The notes below the pieces were generated by a model. It was not told where the DNA came from and ran no database searches. It was given only the letters and a program-made list of their open reading frames with translations. From NCBI GenBank assembly GCA_018816605.1, contig JAHIVS010000276.1:1-6019 (forward strand): a DNA stretch of 6,019 nucleotides, given 5' to 3'. This stretch comes from Pseudomonadota bacterium (GTDB lineage Bacteria; Desulfobacterota; Desulfobacteria; Desulfobacterales; Desulfobacteraceae). Shown in pieces: positions 5,519-6,019 of this stretch. Both the position numbers and the translations under genes were made by a program. Numbering within the stretch: the first letter of the stretch is position 1; each line of letters starts with the position of its first letter.

Positions 5519-6019
5519 AAACAGACACAGATATACCCTGTCGGAGGCGGCAAGGGCGGGATCGGGAAAAGTATGATAACTGCCAATCTGGGGGTTCTGC
5601 TCGCCCGTCAGGGCAATCGTGTGGTCCTGGTGGATCTGGATCTGGGGGCATCCAATCTCCACACCTTTATCGGCCAGCCGGACACGGACAGGGGCTTGGA
5701 AAGTTTCCTGGGCAAGACGCAGGCCCATTTGGACAAAGTGGCAATGCCCACGGATATTGCCAACCTGTTTTTTATCAGCTCCAGAAATTGCCTGACAGAA
5801 GCTGCCAACCTGTATGCCGCACAAAAGCAAAAGATTATCCGGGCCATCCAAAAACTTGAGTTTGATTATGTGCTCATGGATCTGGGAGCCGGCACCAATT
5901 TCAACATGCTTGATTTTTTCCTCACCTCCAACCAGGGGATCTTTATCTGCACCCCGGAACCCACCTCCATTGAAAATTCCTTTAATTTTATCAAGGCGGT
6001 TTATTTCCGGGTCATCAAA
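5516..6019 (+). CDS. MinD/ParA-like deviant Walker A ATPase, 3' end outside window
   Basis: The first 168 residues of a SIMIBI-class P-loop ATPase; the frame is still open at the window edge. Seen, taking ATA 5516 as codon 1: a deviant Walker A K13-G-G-I-G-K18-S, with the signature lysine K13 used for dimerisation and trans-activation in this class. A switch region DLDLGASNLHTFIG (40-53) follows. The Walker B strand FDYVLMDLGAGTNFN (116-130) includes D122. Then CTPEPTSIENSFNFIKAVYF (145-164). The G-A-G after the Walker B Asp replaces the P-A-G of MinD and the A-A-G of FlhG/FleN. I associate this variant with a delta-proteobacterial clade of MinD/ParA-like proteins, some carrying a C-terminal DNA-binding domain; that part is not visible here. 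No ParB-like partner is in view, so positioning, flagellar-number control or transcription-linked roles cannot be separated. Family sure, start codon unusual, role unknown. Confidence 0.88.
   Translation, partial: MKQTQIYPVGGGKGGIGKSMITANLGVLLARQGNRVVLVDLDLGASNLHTFIGQPDTDRGLESFLGKTQAHLDKVAMPTDIANLFFISSRNCLTEAANLYAAQKQKIIRAIQKLEFDYVLMDLGAGTNFNMLDFFLTSNQGIFICTPEPTSIENSFNFIKAVYFRVIK

Overview
The window reads as a compact stretch of an anaerobic bacterial chromosome. The most likely source is a sulfate-reducing or related Desulfobacterota. This rests on a molybdopterin oxidoreductase next to an NrfD-type quinone-interacting membrane subunit, an intermediate base composition, and a MinD/ParA-like ATPase whose motifs resemble proteins I associate with that phylum. 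The taxonomic call is inference; there is no rRNA or marker gene here. All supported genes are on the + strand.

Region 1 (1-3590) is a respiratory module. It has a large Mo/W-bisPGD catalytic subunit with an N-terminal [4Fe-4S] motif, followed after 14 nt and a perfect AGGAGG by an eight-helix NrfD/PsrC-type quinone-binding subunit. A strong 16-bp inverted repeat lies just downstream and probably ends the transcript. The usual ferredoxin-like electron-transfer subunit is not between or after the two genes. If the complex is of the usual three-part type, that gene lies upstream of base 1 or elsewhere. Together the genes would couple a quinone pool to oxidation or reduction of an unidentified substrate.

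Region 2 (3591-4486) is a self-contained two-gene unit. A promoter region precedes a 61-residue DUF2080/AbrB-like protein, then after 2 nt a 150-residue GNAT acetyltransferase, closed by a clear intrinsic terminator. A small DNA-binding-like protein upstream of a tightly coupled GNAT recalls GNAT toxin-antitoxin or autoregulated modifier pairs, although the sequence alone does not prove this.

Region 3 (4516-5445) encodes a ten-helix DMT-superfamily transporter of the multidrug resistance efflux type.

Region 4 (5446-6019) begins with a good sigma70-type promoter (TTGACA, 17 nt, GATAAA). It then has a 5'-truncation-free but 3'-cut MinD/ParA-like P-loop ATPase gene. Its only well-placed start codon, 7 nt after AAGGA, is ATA rather than ATG/GTG/TTG. 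This is the most unusual single observation in the window. No CRISPR array, tRNA, rRNA or complete mobile element was seen.
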